Origin: Devosia lacusdianchii
GTDB lineage: Bacteria; Pseudomonadota; Alphaproteobacteria; Rhizobiales; Devosiaceae
Length of the DNA: 64,000 bases
Reading direction: 5' to 3'
Assembly (NCBI RefSeq): GCF_022429625.1
Contig: NZ_CP092483.1
Span: 4,141,501-4,205,500 of the forward strand
In this document: positions 25,931 to 34,580 of the stretch, piece by piece
How the letters are laid out: every line of letters starts with the position of its first letter
Numbering within the stretch: position 1 is the first letter of the stretch
The notes under the pieces: generated by a model
Database searches by the model: none
What the model was told of the DNA's origin: nothing
The model's input: only the letters and a program-made list of their open reading frames with translations
Position numbers and translations under genes: made by a program

Positions 25931-27173
25931 AATATGCCCGGGAACTTACGATGAAGCAGGCGCGCTCGTACAATTCATCAAAAGTCACGACCTCGGGCCT
26001 GTTCAGATTCCTTCTGAAGAGTTCAAAGCTCCTAAAACGTCGCTCGTTGACACCGTGCTCACCGTGGAACTCTGAAAGCCGGCCACAGATAACGTAAGAC
26101 CGGGGCTCTGTCGTAAACAGCGTCTCACCGGAAGGTTCGCCGCTAGAGTCTGTTATTTCTTCGCGCGCTCGCCATGCTTCTAGCGCAGCGGACACGGTTC
26201 CTTGGACTTGGGCAACAGCTCCACTCAGCTCACTTGATGGCTGCCAAATGCCAGATCGATACTCGCTAGAGGCCAGTAGCGGAGTGTCGTGCCTCTTGAT
26301 CTCGACGAAGCACGTCGTCGAGATCAATGCATGTGACTTGAGCAATGCATCAACTCGCTTACCGGGACCTGAGATCGAAAAGCCTCTAACAGCCTGTTCC
26401 ATCTTCCGGTTGTCCAGAGGACCGAAATTGATGAGAGATAGGCTGGCGCCAAATATCCACGGATTCAGTTCGAAGAAACGTTGCCATACCTCTTCTGGAC
26501 CCTTCGCATGTTTAGCTAGCACGCCAGCAAAGTAGCCCTCGTCGCTGAGAAGCCGCTCAAACACCCTGAGTTGCTTCTTTCGATAGCCCAACGACACTAC
26601 ATCTTCGATTGTTATCTCGTTTCGAGCAATGTCCGCCAAAAGCTGCTGATTGTCCGCCGCGAGTCGAAGCACCTGGGCTGGCTGAAGCAGAAGTTGCTCA
26701 AGATCGGAGTCGGTAACGTTGACCTTGCCGGCATTCGGAAAATGTATCCGCTTCAAATTCGACAGGAAGGCCAACAAGGTGGCCACCTCTGCCGGCATAA
26801 AGGTGAAATGCTCCTTAGCACCACTGGCGCTAGAGAAGCGTTGCAAAGTCACTGTTTGAAAGGACCGGTCATCTTCGAGAAACGTCACTTTTATCTGAAA
26901 TCGCCCGGCCGGGGTCTCACGAAGGACTATCTCGTCCTTGACGTTGGCGAACGCGTATCCTGAGGCAGCATCAATGTATTTGTTGGCGATCCTAAGGTTG
27001 CGACCTACAAAATCAGGAAAGGCTGGACCTACATAGGTTTTGTCCGCCCTGCTTCTACTGAAGATTTCTGACTCGTCTGTGTCGTTCAATGCGTCGCCCC
27101 TTCTTGGGTCCTTCCGCAAATACAGCGAGTCGGAGGGCGAGTTGAGTAGTTTTGGATAAAGGCCCAGGATCAC
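25815..27173 (-). CDS. sduA: Shedu (SduA, DUF4263) anti-phage nuclease, with fused non-native tail
   Basis: From the GTG at 27171-27173 (preceded by AGAAGG, 7-base spacing) the protein is 452 residues. Residues 1-200 are a variable N-terminal domain. The DUF4263 PD-(D/E)xK core follows: EEVWQRFFELNPWIFG (228-242), Asp275 in KRVDALL, the Glu291-x-Lys293 in VEIKRHDTPLL, Gln322 in SGAVAQVQ, and RSYVICGR. The family end VTFDELYERACFIV finishes at residue 409; the last 43 residues read in another frame of the neighbouring hydrolase and are not native. Shedu proteins are single-gene anti-phage nucleases. Codons and base composition appear less GC-rich than the neighbours, which suggests transfer. 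Confidence 0.88.
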   Translation of the reverse strand: MILGLYPKLLNSPSDSLYLRKDPRRGDALNDTDESEIFSRSRADKTYVGPAFPDFVGRNLRIANKYIDAASGYAFANVKDEIVLRETPAGRFQIKVTFLEDDRSFQTVTLQRFSSASGAKEHFTFMPAEVATLLAFLSNLKRIHFPNAGKVNVTDSDLEQLLLQPAQVLRLAADNQQLLADIARNEITIEDVVSLGYRKKQLRVFERLLSDEGYFAGVLAKHAKGPEEVWQRFFELNPWIFGASLSLINFGPLDNRKMEQAVRGFSISGPGKRVDALLKSHALISTTCFVEIKRHDTPLLASSEYRSGIWQPSSELSGAVAQVQGTVSAALEAWRAREEITDSSGEPSGETLFTTEPRSYVICGRLSEFHGEHGVNERRFRSFELFRRNLNRPEVVTFDELYERACFIVSSRAYCACPRPARWQAVRLHPIRRCLRADARLLDHHRAWPGGC

Positions 27174-27197
27174 TCCCGGACCTTCTTCAGTTTCAGT

Positions 27198-27213
27198 CGA
27201 GGCAGATGCCTCG
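27198..27213 (-). terminator. Short hairpin after hppA
   Basis: CGAGGCA-GA-TGCCTCG on the plus strand, a perfect 7-bp stem, abuts the hppA stop codon. No T-run follows. It may be what is left of the hppA terminator after the Shedu gene was placed here. Confidence 0.45.
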
Positions 27214-29358
27214 CTACCCCAGATGCGCCAGCACCGCCAACAGTAGCAACGCCACAATATTGGTGATCTTGATCATAGGGTTCACGGCCGGGCCGGCCGT
27301 GTCCTTATAGGGGTCGCCGACGGTGTCGCCGGTGACCGAAGCCTTGTGGGCGTCTGACCCCTTGTGGTGGGTGACGCCGTGGCTGTCGGTGAAACCGTCC
27401 TCGAAGCTCTTCTTGGCATTGTCCCAGGCGCCACCGCCGGCGGTCATGGAGATGGCGACGAAGAGGCCGGTGACGATGACGCCCATGAGCATGGCGCCAA
27501 GGGCCGAGAAGCCGGCGGCGGGGCCGGCGATCCAGTTGATCACGAAGAACACCACGATCGGCGAGAGCACCGGCAGCAGGCTCGGCACGATCATTTCCTT
27601 GATCGCGGCCTTGGTCAGCATGTCGACGGCCCGGCCGTAATCGGGCTTTTCGGTGCCGGCCATGATGCCCGGGCGTTCCTTGAACTGGCGGCGCACTTCC
27701 ACCACCACCGATTGCGCAGCGCGGCCCACGGCGGTCATGCTCATGCCGCCGAAGAGGAAGGGCAAGAGGCCACCGAACAACAGGCCAACCACGACATAGG
27801 GATCGGCCAGCGAGAAGGTGAGCGTGCCCATGCCCTGGAAGATGGCGGGGGCATCGGGCAGCGACGAGAAGTAGATCAGGTCCTGCGTATAGGCGGCGAA
27901 CAGCACCAGGGCGCCGAGGCCCGCCGAGCCGATGGCATAGCCCTTGGTGACGGCCTTGGTGGTGTTGCCGACGGCATCGAGCGCGTCGGTATTGTGGCGC
28001 ACTTCCTTGTCGAGACCGGCCATTTCCGCGATGCCGCCGGCATTGTCGGTGACCGGGCCGAAGGCGTCGAGCGCCACGACGATACCGGCCAAAGCCAGCA
28101 TGGTCGCCACGGCGAAGGCGATGCCGAACAGGCCCGCAATCGAGTAGGTGACGATGATGCCGGCGATGATCACCAGGGCCGGCAGCGCCGTCGATTCCAG
28201 CGAAACCGCGAGGCCCTGGATGACGTTGGTGCCATGGCCGGTGACCGAGGCTTCGGCGATGGAGTTGACGGGACGGCGGCCCGTGCCGGTGTAGTATTCG
28301 GTGATGACGATGATGAGGCCGGTAATGACCAGGCCGACCACGCCGCACCAGAAGAGGCTCATGGGCGTAAAGGTCTTGTCATTGGCGGCAATCTCGACAT
28401 TGAGGTCGCCGAAAACGAACCACAGCACCGGCAGCAGCACGATCAGCGACAGCACGCCGGTGGCGATGATGCCCTTGTAGAGCGCGCCCATAATATTGTT
28501 GGAGGCGCCGAGCTTGACGAAGTATGTCCCGATGATCGAGGTGACGACGCAGGCGCCGCCAATGGCCAGCGGCAGCACCATGCCCATCAGCTTGAAGGCG
28601 TCGGGCAGGATGATGGCGGCCAGCACCATGGTGGCGACGATGGTCACCACATAGGTTTCGAACAGGTCGGCCGCCATGCCGGCGCAGTCGCCGACATTGT
28701 CGCCGACGTTATCGGCAATGGTGGCCGGGTTGCGCGGATCGTCTTCGGGAATGCCGGCCTCGACCTTGCCCACCATGTCGCCGCCAACGTCGGCACCCTT
28801 GGTGAAGATGCCGCCGCCCAGACGCGCAAAGATGGAAATCAGCGAAGCGCCGAAGGAGAGCGCAACCAGCGCATCGATGACGGTGCGGCTGGTGGGCGCA
28901 AAGCCCAGCATCTGGGTCAGCACGATGAAATAGAGGGTAACGCCGAGGAGGCCGAGCCCCGCCACCAGCATGCCCGTCACCGCGCCCGACTTGAAGGCCA
29001 GGTCGAGCCCCTTGGCCAGCGAGCTCGTCGCCGCCTGGGCGACGCGCACGTTGGCGCGCACCGAGACGTTCATGCCGATGAAGCCGGCGGCACCCGAGAG
29101 CACGGCGCCGAGCAGAAAGCCGATGGCGGCGTAAATGCCCAGCAGGAAGAAGGCGGCGATCAGGATGACCACGCCGACAATGCCGATCGTGGTGTATTGC
29201 CGCTTGAGATAGGCCGATGCCCCTTCCCGGACGGCTGCCGAGATTTCCTGCATGCGGGCCGATCCGCTATCGGCGGCAAGCAATTGCTGGGTGGTGATCA
29301 CCCCGTAGACGATGGACAGAGCGCCGCATACGACGATCAGCCAGAGTGCCAAAGTCAT
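27214..29358 (-). CDS. hppA: Membrane-bound proton-translocating pyrophosphatase (K+-independent)
   Basis: 714 residues, about 16 membrane helices. Couples pyrophosphate hydrolysis to proton pumping across the inner membrane. The pyrophosphate-binding block [19 protein letters not shown] (residues about 190-208), [12 protein letters not shown] and the C-terminal [16 protein letters not shown] are all present. The residue before the ubiquitous Thr-Lys/Ala site is Lys ([14 protein letters not shown]), the hallmark of the K+-independent class; K+-dependent enzymes have Ala there. Its usual downstream neighbour appears to have been replaced by the Shedu gene. Confidence 0.96.
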   Translation of the reverse strand: MTLALWLIVVCGALSIVYGVITTQQLLAADSGSARMQEISAAVREGASAYLKRQYTTIGIVGVVILIAAFFLLGIYAAIGFLLGAVLSGAAGFIGMNVSVRANVRVAQAATSSLAKGLDLAFKSGAVTGMLVAGLGLLGVTLYFIVLTQMLGFAPTSRTVIDALVALSFGASLISIFARLGGGIFTKGADVGGDMVGKVEAGIPEDDPRNPATIADNVGDNVGDCAGMAADLFETYVVTIVATMVLAAIILPDAFKLMGMVLPLAIGGACVVTSIIGTYFVKLGASNNIMGALYKGIIATGVLSLIVLLPVLWFVFGDLNVEIAANDKTFTPMSLFWCGVVGLVITGLIIVITEYYTGTGRRPVNSIAEASVTGHGTNVIQGLAVSLESTALPALVIIAGIIVTYSIAGLFGIAFAVATMLALAGIVVALDAFGPVTDNAGGIAEMAGLDKEVRHNTDALDAVGNTTKAVTKGYAIGSAGLGALVLFAAYTQDLIYFSSLPDAPAIFQGMGTLTFSLADPYVVVGLLFGGLLPFLFGGMSMTAVGRAAQSVVVEVRRQFKERPGIMAGTEKPDYGRAVDMLTKAAIKEMIVPSLLPVLSPIVVFFVINWIAGPAAGFSALGAMLMGVIVTGLFVAISMTAGGGAWDNAKKSFEDGFTDSHGVTHHKGSDAHKASVTGDTVGDPYKDTAGPAVNPMIKITNIVALLLLAVLAHLG

Positions 29359-29513
29359 AGAAAGTCCCTCTAGATTTCCTCCAGGGACTCGACTGCTTGC
29401 CCTTGCCGGTCCTCCAACCGCGCAAAAGCCTGCCCTCCTACGAGCCCCTTCCGGGGACGGAGCTTAGCCAGATTGATCGCTTAAGCAATGGATATTGCGA
29501 TGATTTGTCGCGG

Positions 29514-29954
29514 TTACTGCTTGCGGTAGAGGTCGGCCTTGATGATCGCCATGGTCCGATCGGGATAGGGCAGCGGCACGAAGCCATATTGCGCATAGAG
29601 GGCGTGCGCGTCGAGCGTCACCAGCAGGAAGCGGCGCAGCGTCTGCAGGTCTGGATGCGCGAAGATCGTCTCTAGCAGTGCCTTGCCCAAACCGCGACGC
29701 TGTTGACCGGGGTCGATGAACACATCGGCCAGGTAGGCGAAGGTCGCCCGATCGGTAATGACGCGGGCAAAACCGACCTGGGCGCCGTCAGGTCCGTACA
29801 CCCCGAACGGGATCGAATTGGCGATCGAGCGGGCGACGATATCGCGTGGGATGCCGGCGGCCCAATAGCTCACCTCGCTCAGATAGCGATGGACGTAATC
29901 GACGTCGATCCGATCCGGATCGGCCGAAACCTCGTAGCCCTCAGGCAGCGGCAT
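29514..29954 (-). CDS. GNAT family N-acetyltransferase
   Basis: 146 residues of typical GNAT size. Acetyl-CoA-binding motif A is VFIDPGQQRRGLGKALLETI (the Q/RxxGxG/A loop) near residue 83, preceded by VGFARVITDRATFAYLAD and followed by LVTLDAHALYAQYGFVPLP. Substrate unknown. Downstream of yggT on the same strand with 6 bases between them. Nothing adjacent indicates the substrate. Confidence 0.88.
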   Translation of the reverse strand: MPLPEGYEVSADPDRIDVDYVHRYLSEVSYWAAGIPRDIVARSIANSIPFGVYGPDGAQVGFARVITDRATFAYLADVFIDPGQQRRGLGKALLETIFAHPDLQTLRRFLLVTLDAHALYAQYGFVPLPYPDRTMAIIKADLYRKQ

Positions 29955-29960
29955 CGGCGC

Positions 29961-30251
29961 TTAGAACACGTTGGGATAGATGTAATAGATAATCACCCGC
30001 TCGATGAAGAAGATGATGATGAACAGGATAATCGGGCTGAGATCGAGGCCCGACAGGTTGGGCATGATCTTGCGGATCGGTCGCAGCACCGGTTCGGTCA
30101 GCTGATTGAGCACACGCCACAGGCCGGCGACGAATTGGTTGCGGGTATTGATCACGTTGAACGAGATCAGCCAGCTCATGACGATCATGGCAAGCACGAC
30201 CCACCAATAGAGCTGGAGGATCAGAAGGATGATGTCGAGCACGGCGCGCAT
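29961..30251 (-). CDS. YggT family membrane protein
   Basis: 96 residues with two hydrophobic hairpins: residues 5-28 and the C-terminal LSPIILFIIIFFIERVIIYY. The conserved NQLTEPVLRPIRKIMP segment between them is the YggT signature. YggT proteins are linked by context to osmotic adaptation and to cell-envelope organisation but have no firm biochemical role. Forms a two-gene unit with the acetyltransferase. Confidence 0.92.
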   Translation of the reverse strand: MRAVLDIILLILQLYWWVVLAMIVMSWLISFNVINTRNQFVAGLWRVLNQLTEPVLRPIRKIMPNLSGLDLSPIILFIIIFFIERVIIYYIYPNVF

Positions 30252-30476
30252 TTGCGTCTCCGGAAAAGGATCGCGAATTATCTAATGGGTAGCAGGCCTT
30301 GCGACAAGGGCAGGCACAAAAGCATGAGAGCCTCGCTCCGGTCGCACGGAACGAGGCCCCAATGACTGACATCCGGTACGCAACACAAATTCCGGACACG
30401 CACTTCATTGCACGAAGCGTGCCAAGTCGGCGCGGTCCGGAAACCGGGCACCAGAGATTAAAGTGTTGTGAACATT

Positions 30477-30530
30477 CGCATTTTGCTGGTGATGCTGCCT
30501 CGCAAAATGCGAGGGGAATCGCATTTTGCG
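30477..30530. repeat. Three alternating CGCATTTTGC copies
   Basis: The decamer CGCATTTTGC appears at 30477-30486 and 30520-30529 and its inverse GCAAAATGCG at 30502-30511, with alternating orientation inside 54 bases. The outer copies can each pair with the middle one. It lies in the yggT/DedA intergenic region; function unknown. Confidence 0.5.
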
Positions 30531-30546
30531 AGAAATCTCAGTCGAC

Positions 30547-30690
30547 ACCCTCCCCCTTGTGGGGAGGAATCAAGGGTGGGGGTGAGTCACACACACTGAG
30601 TTCTCGGAGAGATACCCCCACCCTGCTCGATTTAACGGACTTAGCAAACGCTAAGTCCTATCTCGCTGCCCTCCCCACAAGGGGGAGGGT
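30547..30690. repeat. Nested palindromic element (144 bp)
   Basis: Outer arms ACCCTCCCCCTTGTGGGGAGG (30547-30567) and its inverse (30670-30690) enclose a second inverted pair, GGGTGGGGGT/ACCCCCACCC (30574-30583, 30614-30623), and an internal perfect 9-bp hairpin GGACTTAGC-AAAC-GCTAAGTCC (30637-30658). This nested layout resembles a small non-autonomous mobile element. No protein is encoded. Confidence 0.6.
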
Positions 30691-30710
30691 GGACGACTGA
30701 TGGCCTTGAG

Positions 30711-31319
30711 TTACGAGGGCGCCTTGCTCGGCTTCCAGGTGGCAACCTTGAGCAGGTACAACACCACGACCAGTGCCAGGACGATGTAGGTCAGCGGGTC
30801 GAGCACCACTTCGATCGTCTCGTAATGCTCGTGCAGGATATAGCCGGCCAGGGTGAGGAAGGTGTTCCAGATCAGCGCGCCCACGGTCGAGGCGGCGAGG
30901 AACATGGGCAGGCTCATGCGAGCAAGCCCGGCCGGGATGGAAATCAGCGTGCGGATGATCGGCATCAGCCGGCCGAACAGTACGATGATCGGGCCGAAAC
31001 GGGTGAACCAGCTGACGGCCAAGTCGATCTCGTCGGCATTGAAGGCCATGATGCGGCCGAAACGGTCAGCCAGCCAGCGCACACGCTTAAGGCCGAACAG
31101 CCGCCCGGCAAAATACCAGGGCAGCATGCCAACGACCGCGCCGAAGGTTGCCGTGGCGATGACGCCATAGAGGTTGAGGTCGCCATTGGCGGCGGCAAAG
31201 CCGGCAAATGGGATGATCAGTTCGGACGGGATCGGCGGAAAGATCGATTCAGCCAGCATGACCAGGAAAATGCCGACATAGCCGAGGTCGGTGATGATCT
31301 GGATGATCCAGTCGGTCAT
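30711..31319 (-). CDS. DedA family membrane protein
   Basis: 202 residues with about five membrane segments. The N-terminal E-SIFPPIPSELIIPFAGFAA carries the conserved Glu and Pro, and GRLMPIIRTLISIPAGLARM holds the RxxP-x6-G motif with its essential arginine. DedA proteins act in membrane homeostasis as proton-dependent lipid or undecaprenyl-phosphate transporters in some bacteria; which applies here is not evident. The start overlaps the upstream 87-residue gene stop by 4 bases (ATGA). Confidence 0.92.
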   Translation of the reverse strand: MTDWIIQIITDLGYVGIFLVMLAESIFPPIPSELIIPFAGFAAANGDLNLYGVIATATFGAVVGMLPWYFAGRLFGLKRVRWLADRFGRIMAFNADEIDLAVSWFTRFGPIIVLFGRLMPIIRTLISIPAGLARMSLPMFLAASTVGALIWNTFLTLAGYILHEHYETIEVVLDPLTYIVLALVVVLYLLKVATWKPSKAPS

Positions 31320-31579
31320 GCGCTCGTTTCCGTAGTGATGGTCAGAAATTGGCGGGCTGCTTCCTCTTCAACCCAGCGGGTCAGATGCCGCAGCTTGGCC
31401 GCCTTCACATCCCTGATGCTGAAGCGGTTGGTCGATCGGTCAACTTCGTCGATATCGACCGATCCCAGCTTGTTGTCCCGCACCCACCCGAAGACTGTCT
31501 CGCCAAAATTGCGAAACTGGTGCGTAAGCGGCCCATAGGCGTCCGGTTGTCCCTCGAGGTGAACGACAACCGTCGCCAA
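31316..31579 (-). CDS. Small hypothetical protein upstream of DedA
   Basis: 87 residues, no signal peptide or membrane helix. Begins MATVVVHLEGQPDAYG and has an acidic middle (SVDIDEVDRSTNRFSIRDVK) with a basic helix after it. No family is recognised. It is between typA (4-base gap) and the DedA gene (ATGA overlap), so it is part of the transcription unit, and this tight packing is the main reason to accept it as real. Confidence 0.65.
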   Translation of the reverse strand: MATVVVHLEGQPDAYGPLTHQFRNFGETVFGWVRDNKLGSVDIDEVDRSTNRFSIRDVKAAKLRHLTRWVEEEAARQFLTITTETSA

Positions 31580-31582
31580 TGC

Positions 31583-33397
31583 TCAAGCCGACTTGGCGGC
31601 GCGGCTCATGCGCTTGCGGTCATTGGGGTCGAGCCAGATCTTGCGCAGGCGGATCGACTTGGGGGTCACTTCCACATACTCGTCTTCGGCGATGTAACCG
31701 AGGCTCTGTTCCAGCGTCAGCTTCTTGGGCGTGGTCAGGCGCACCGCTTCGTCCTTGGACGTGGTGCGGATATTGGTGAGCTGCTTGCCCTTGAGCGCGT
31801 TCACTTCCAGGTCGTTATCGCGGCTATGCTCGCCGATGATCATGCCTTCGTAGATGTCGACGCCGGCGTCGATCATGATCGGGCCGCGGTCTTCAAGGTT
31901 CCACAGCGCGAAGGCCACGGACTGGCCGGTGCCGTTGGAGATCAAGACGCCGGTGCGGCGGCCTGGCAGATCGCCCTTGAACGGCACGAAGGAGTGGAAC
32001 AGGCGGTTGAAGATGGCGGTGCCGCGGGTATCGCTCAGCAGTTCCGGCTGGTAGCCGATCAGCGAGCGAGTGGGCACCAGCAGCTGGATGCGGGTGCGGC
32101 CGACGCCGGACGGACGCATGTCGGTCAGCTCGCCCTTGCGCTCGGTGAGCTTCTGCACGACCGTGCCGGTGAACTCGTCATCGACGTCGATGATGACTTC
32201 CTCGACCGGCTCCAGCTTTTCGCCATTCTCTTCCTTGAACAGCACCTTGGGGCGACCGATGGTCAGCTCAAACCCTTCGCGGCGCATGTTTTCGATCAGC
32301 ACGGCGAGCTGCAATTCGCCACGACCGGCTACGTCATAGGAATCGTTGTCGTCGCCGGGGGTGACGCGGATCGCCACATTGCCTTCGGCTTCGCGGAACA
32401 GGCGCTCGCGGATGACGCGCGACTGCACCTTGTCGCCTTCACGACCGGCCAGTGGGCCATCATTGATGCGGAAGGTCACCGACAGGGTCGGCGGATCGAT
32501 CGGCTTGGATTCGATCGGCTTGGTGACCGAGGTCGCGCAGAGCGTGTCGGCCACGGTCGAAGTCACGAGACCGGCAATGGCGACGATGTCACCGGCTTCG
32601 CCGATATCAACAGGGGTGCGCTCGAGGCCACGGAAGGCCAGAACCTTGGAGACGCGGCCCTTTTCGACTTCCTTGCCTTCACGATTGAGCGTGTGGATGG
32701 GGTCGTTCGACTTGACCGAACCCGACGTGATGCGGCCGGTGAGGATACGACCCAGGAACGGGTTGCGCTCGATGGTGGTGACCAGCATGCGGAAGGCGCC
32801 TTCTTCGACGGCAGGCTCCGGCACGTGTTCGATGACCTTGTCGAGCAGCGGGCCGAGGTCATTCTTGGGGCCTTCCGGCTCCAGCGCCATCCAGCCCTGC
32901 TTGGCCGAACCGTAGAGTACCGGGAAATCGAGCTGCTCGGGCGAGGCGTCGAGGGCGATGAACAGGTCGAAGATTTCTTCGAGCACTTCCAGGTGCCGTT
33001 CATCGGCCTTGTCGATCTTGTTGATCGCCACGATTGGACGCAGGCCCTGCGCCAAAGCCTTGCCGAGCACGAACTTGGTCTGCGGCATCGGGCCTTCGGC
33101 CGCGTCGACCAGGATCACCACACCATCGACCATGCTGAGGATGCGCTCGACTTCACCGCCAAAGTCGGCGTGGCCGGGGGTGTCGACGATATTGATGCGG
33201 GTGTCCTTCCACAGCAGGGAGGTCACCTTGGCCAGGATGGTGATGCCGCGCTCGCGCTCGATGTCATTGCTGTCCATGGCGCGTTCTTCGACGCGCTCGT
33301 TCTCGCGGAACGAACCGGACTGCTTGAGCAGGACGTCGATCAGCGTGGTCTTGCCGTGGTCAACGTGGGCGATGATGGCGATATTGCGCAGGGACAT
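31583..33397 (-). CDS. typA: Ribosome-associated GTPase TypA/BipA
   Basis: 604 residues, the usual TypA size. GTPase motifs are AHVDHGKTTL (G1, residues about 10-19), DTPGHADF (G3) and NKID (G4); beta-barrel and EF-G-like domains follow, with the C-terminal TypA-specific region. It acts on the ribosome under stress and in cold growth. Start: ATG at 33395-33397 (MSLRNIAIIAHVDHG); an upstream in-frame ATG at 33416 is less likely. First gene of a run with the 87-residue protein and DedA. Confidence 0.96.
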   Translation of the reverse strand: MSLRNIAIIAHVDHGKTTLIDVLLKQSGSFRENERVEERAMDSNDIERERGITILAKVTSLLWKDTRINIVDTPGHADFGGEVERILSMVDGVVILVDAAEGPMPQTKFVLGKALAQGLRPIVAINKIDKADERHLEVLEEIFDLFIALDASPEQLDFPVLYGSAKQGWMALEPEGPKNDLGPLLDKVIEHVPEPAVEEGAFRMLVTTIERNPFLGRILTGRITSGSVKSNDPIHTLNREGKEVEKGRVSKVLAFRGLERTPVDIGEAGDIVAIAGLVTSTVADTLCATSVTKPIESKPIDPPTLSVTFRINDGPLAGREGDKVQSRVIRERLFREAEGNVAIRVTPGDDNDSYDVAGRGELQLAVLIENMRREGFELTIGRPKVLFKEENGEKLEPVEEVIIDVDDEFTGTVVQKLTERKGELTDMRPSGVGRTRIQLLVPTRSLIGYQPELLSDTRGTAIFNRLFHSFVPFKGDLPGRRTGVLISNGTGQSVAFALWNLEDRGPIMIDAGVDIYEGMIIGEHSRDNDLEVNALKGKQLTNIRTTSKDEAVRLTTPKKLTLEQSLGYIAEDEYVEVTPKSIRLRKIWLDPNDRKRMSRAAKSA

Positions 33398-33609
33398 AGA
33401 GATCAGCCTCTTTGGCATGATCCCAGAACCGGCTCCGCATCTGATTGAAGCGGACTGCAGCGGAACGAACCATGCGGGAAACAAACACGCGCCAACCCTC
33501 GGCCGGAACCGAAGTGGCGCATTTGACGGCTGCCATACAGGAAGATGACGTTTCCCACAAGCGCGGGGCACGCAAGGGTGGTTTGCGGGCTTCGAGCCGT
33601 CCCGCAGGG

Positions 33610-33634
33610 CAAATCGCTCCAGTGGAGCGATTTG
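33610..33634. repeat. 25-bp perfect palindrome upstream of typA
   Basis: CAAATCGCTCCA-G-TGGAGCGATTTG: 12-base arms around one base, with no mismatch. It lies 213 bases upstream of the typA start codon. It may be an operator or a transcription hairpin; no copy elsewhere in the window. Confidence 0.6.
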
Positions 33635-33698
33635 AGGCGAGAAGGCCATGAGAGCTATGCTCGAATGGCGGGGCCGCGATGTGTCCGCTCGCTCGATC

Positions 33699-33727
33699 GT
33701 CACCCTCGGGCTTGACCCGAGGGTGAC
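33699..33727. repeat. Single REP copy (GTCACCCTCGGG type)
   Basis: GTCACCCTCGGG-CTTGA-CCCGAGGGTGAC is a near perfect inverted repeat, a single copy of the dispersed family also found as doublets at 25351 and 43991. It lies between the typA leader and the VOC genes. Confidence 0.75.
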
Positions 33728-33751
33728 GCCTGGTGTGAGCGATTGCCTCGC

Positions 33752-34135
33752 CTACTTCAGCGACCGCGGCTTGTCTTCCGACTGGTAGAGCCCAAGGCCA
33801 AAGCCATCCGGGTCCAGAAAGTCGGCGCTCCAGCCGCCGGGAGCCTCCGAGACCGGGGTGACGATGGTGACGCCCTTGCTGACGAGGTCGGCGACGACGT
33901 CGTCTATGCCGCCATCGCTCACCTCGAAGATCACGGCCGGCGTGTTGCCGCGCACACCTTCGAGCTGGAAGAAGACCATGTCCGGCCCGCCTTCCAGCCG
34001 GCCCTGCAGCCAGAAGGGCTCCATGCCCTCCATGCGCTCAAGGCCAAGGTTGAGCGTTTCGTTGTAGAAGGTCTCGGTGCGGGCGATGTCGGCCACGTAG
34101 AAGACGATGCTGGCGCTTTTTGGCTTGAAGGTCAT
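33752..34135 (-). CDS. VOC family protein (glyoxalase/bleomycin-resistance fold), copy 2
   Basis: 127 residues, one vicinal oxygen chelate domain: SIVFYVADIARTETFYNETL at the start and DFLDPDGFGLGLYQ at the end, with the characteristic Gly-Asp/Asn repeats. The metal-binding His/Glu pattern is only partly visible, so a metal-dependent enzyme cannot be claimed. Its start overlaps the upstream VOC stop by 4 bases (ATGA). Downstream in the sigma-VOC-VOC run. Confidence 0.85.
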   Translation of the reverse strand: MTFKPKSASIVFYVADIARTETFYNETLNLGLERMEGMEPFWLQGRLEGGPDMVFFQLEGVRGNTPAVIFEVSDGGIDDVVADLVSKGVTIVTPVSEAPGGWSADFLDPDGFGLGLYQSEDKPRSLK

Positions 34136-34527
34136 GGTGTGCTCTCCTTGAGCGACAGGGGTTTGCTGGCGGGTTGATAGAGACCCAGCATATGTGCGTC
34201 CGGATCGAGGAGGACGGCGCCTTTGCCCCCGGGCGCCTCGCCCACCGGGGAGACGATGGTCACGCCCTGGCCGGCAAGTCCCGCTACCACGTCGGCTATG
34301 CCACCCTCGGCGAGGGTGAAGGTCACCAGCGGACTGGTGCCGGGACGCGGCGTGCCCCGCATGAAGCTCATGCTGAAATCGGGGCGGAGACGAAGAAAGA
34401 GCAGGCGGCCCTCCCCCGCCCCGCGGTGCTCAAAGACGAAGCCGAACGCATCGCGATAGAAGCGTTCAGTGCGATCGAGATCGCTGCAGTGATAGACCGG
34501 GCAGGTCTCCGATGGTTTGGCGAGCAT
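34132..34527 (-). CDS. VOC family protein, copy 1
   Basis: 131 residues, same fold as the next gene: CPVYHCSDLDRTERFYRDAFGF at the start and VLLDPDAHMLGLYQPASKPLSL at the end. The two are tandem paralogues with overlapping ends, probably both from one operon with the sigma factor 53 bases upstream. VOC proteins include glyoxalases, dioxygenases and drug-binding proteins. Substrate unknown. Confidence 0.85.
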   Translation of the reverse strand: MLAKPSETCPVYHCSDLDRTERFYRDAFGFVFEHRGAGEGRLLFLRLRPDFSMSFMRGTPRPGTSPLVTFTLAEGGIADVVAGLAGQGVTIVSPVGEAPGGKGAVLLDPDAHMLGLYQPASKPLSLKESTP

Positions 34528-34580
34528 GGCAGTCCCTTTTGATGCCGTCCTTGTCTGGACGCATCACCCTGTTGCCGGGC

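Noticed and set aside
27364..29373. Long open frame antisense to hppA (669 codons)
   Set aside because: Low-complexity His/Asp/Gly-rich translation, typical of the antisense frame of a GC-rich membrane protein gene; hppA itself is unmistakable.
31349..33448. Long open frame antisense to typA (699 codons)
   Set aside because: Antisense shadow of typA; no family features, and typA is well supported.
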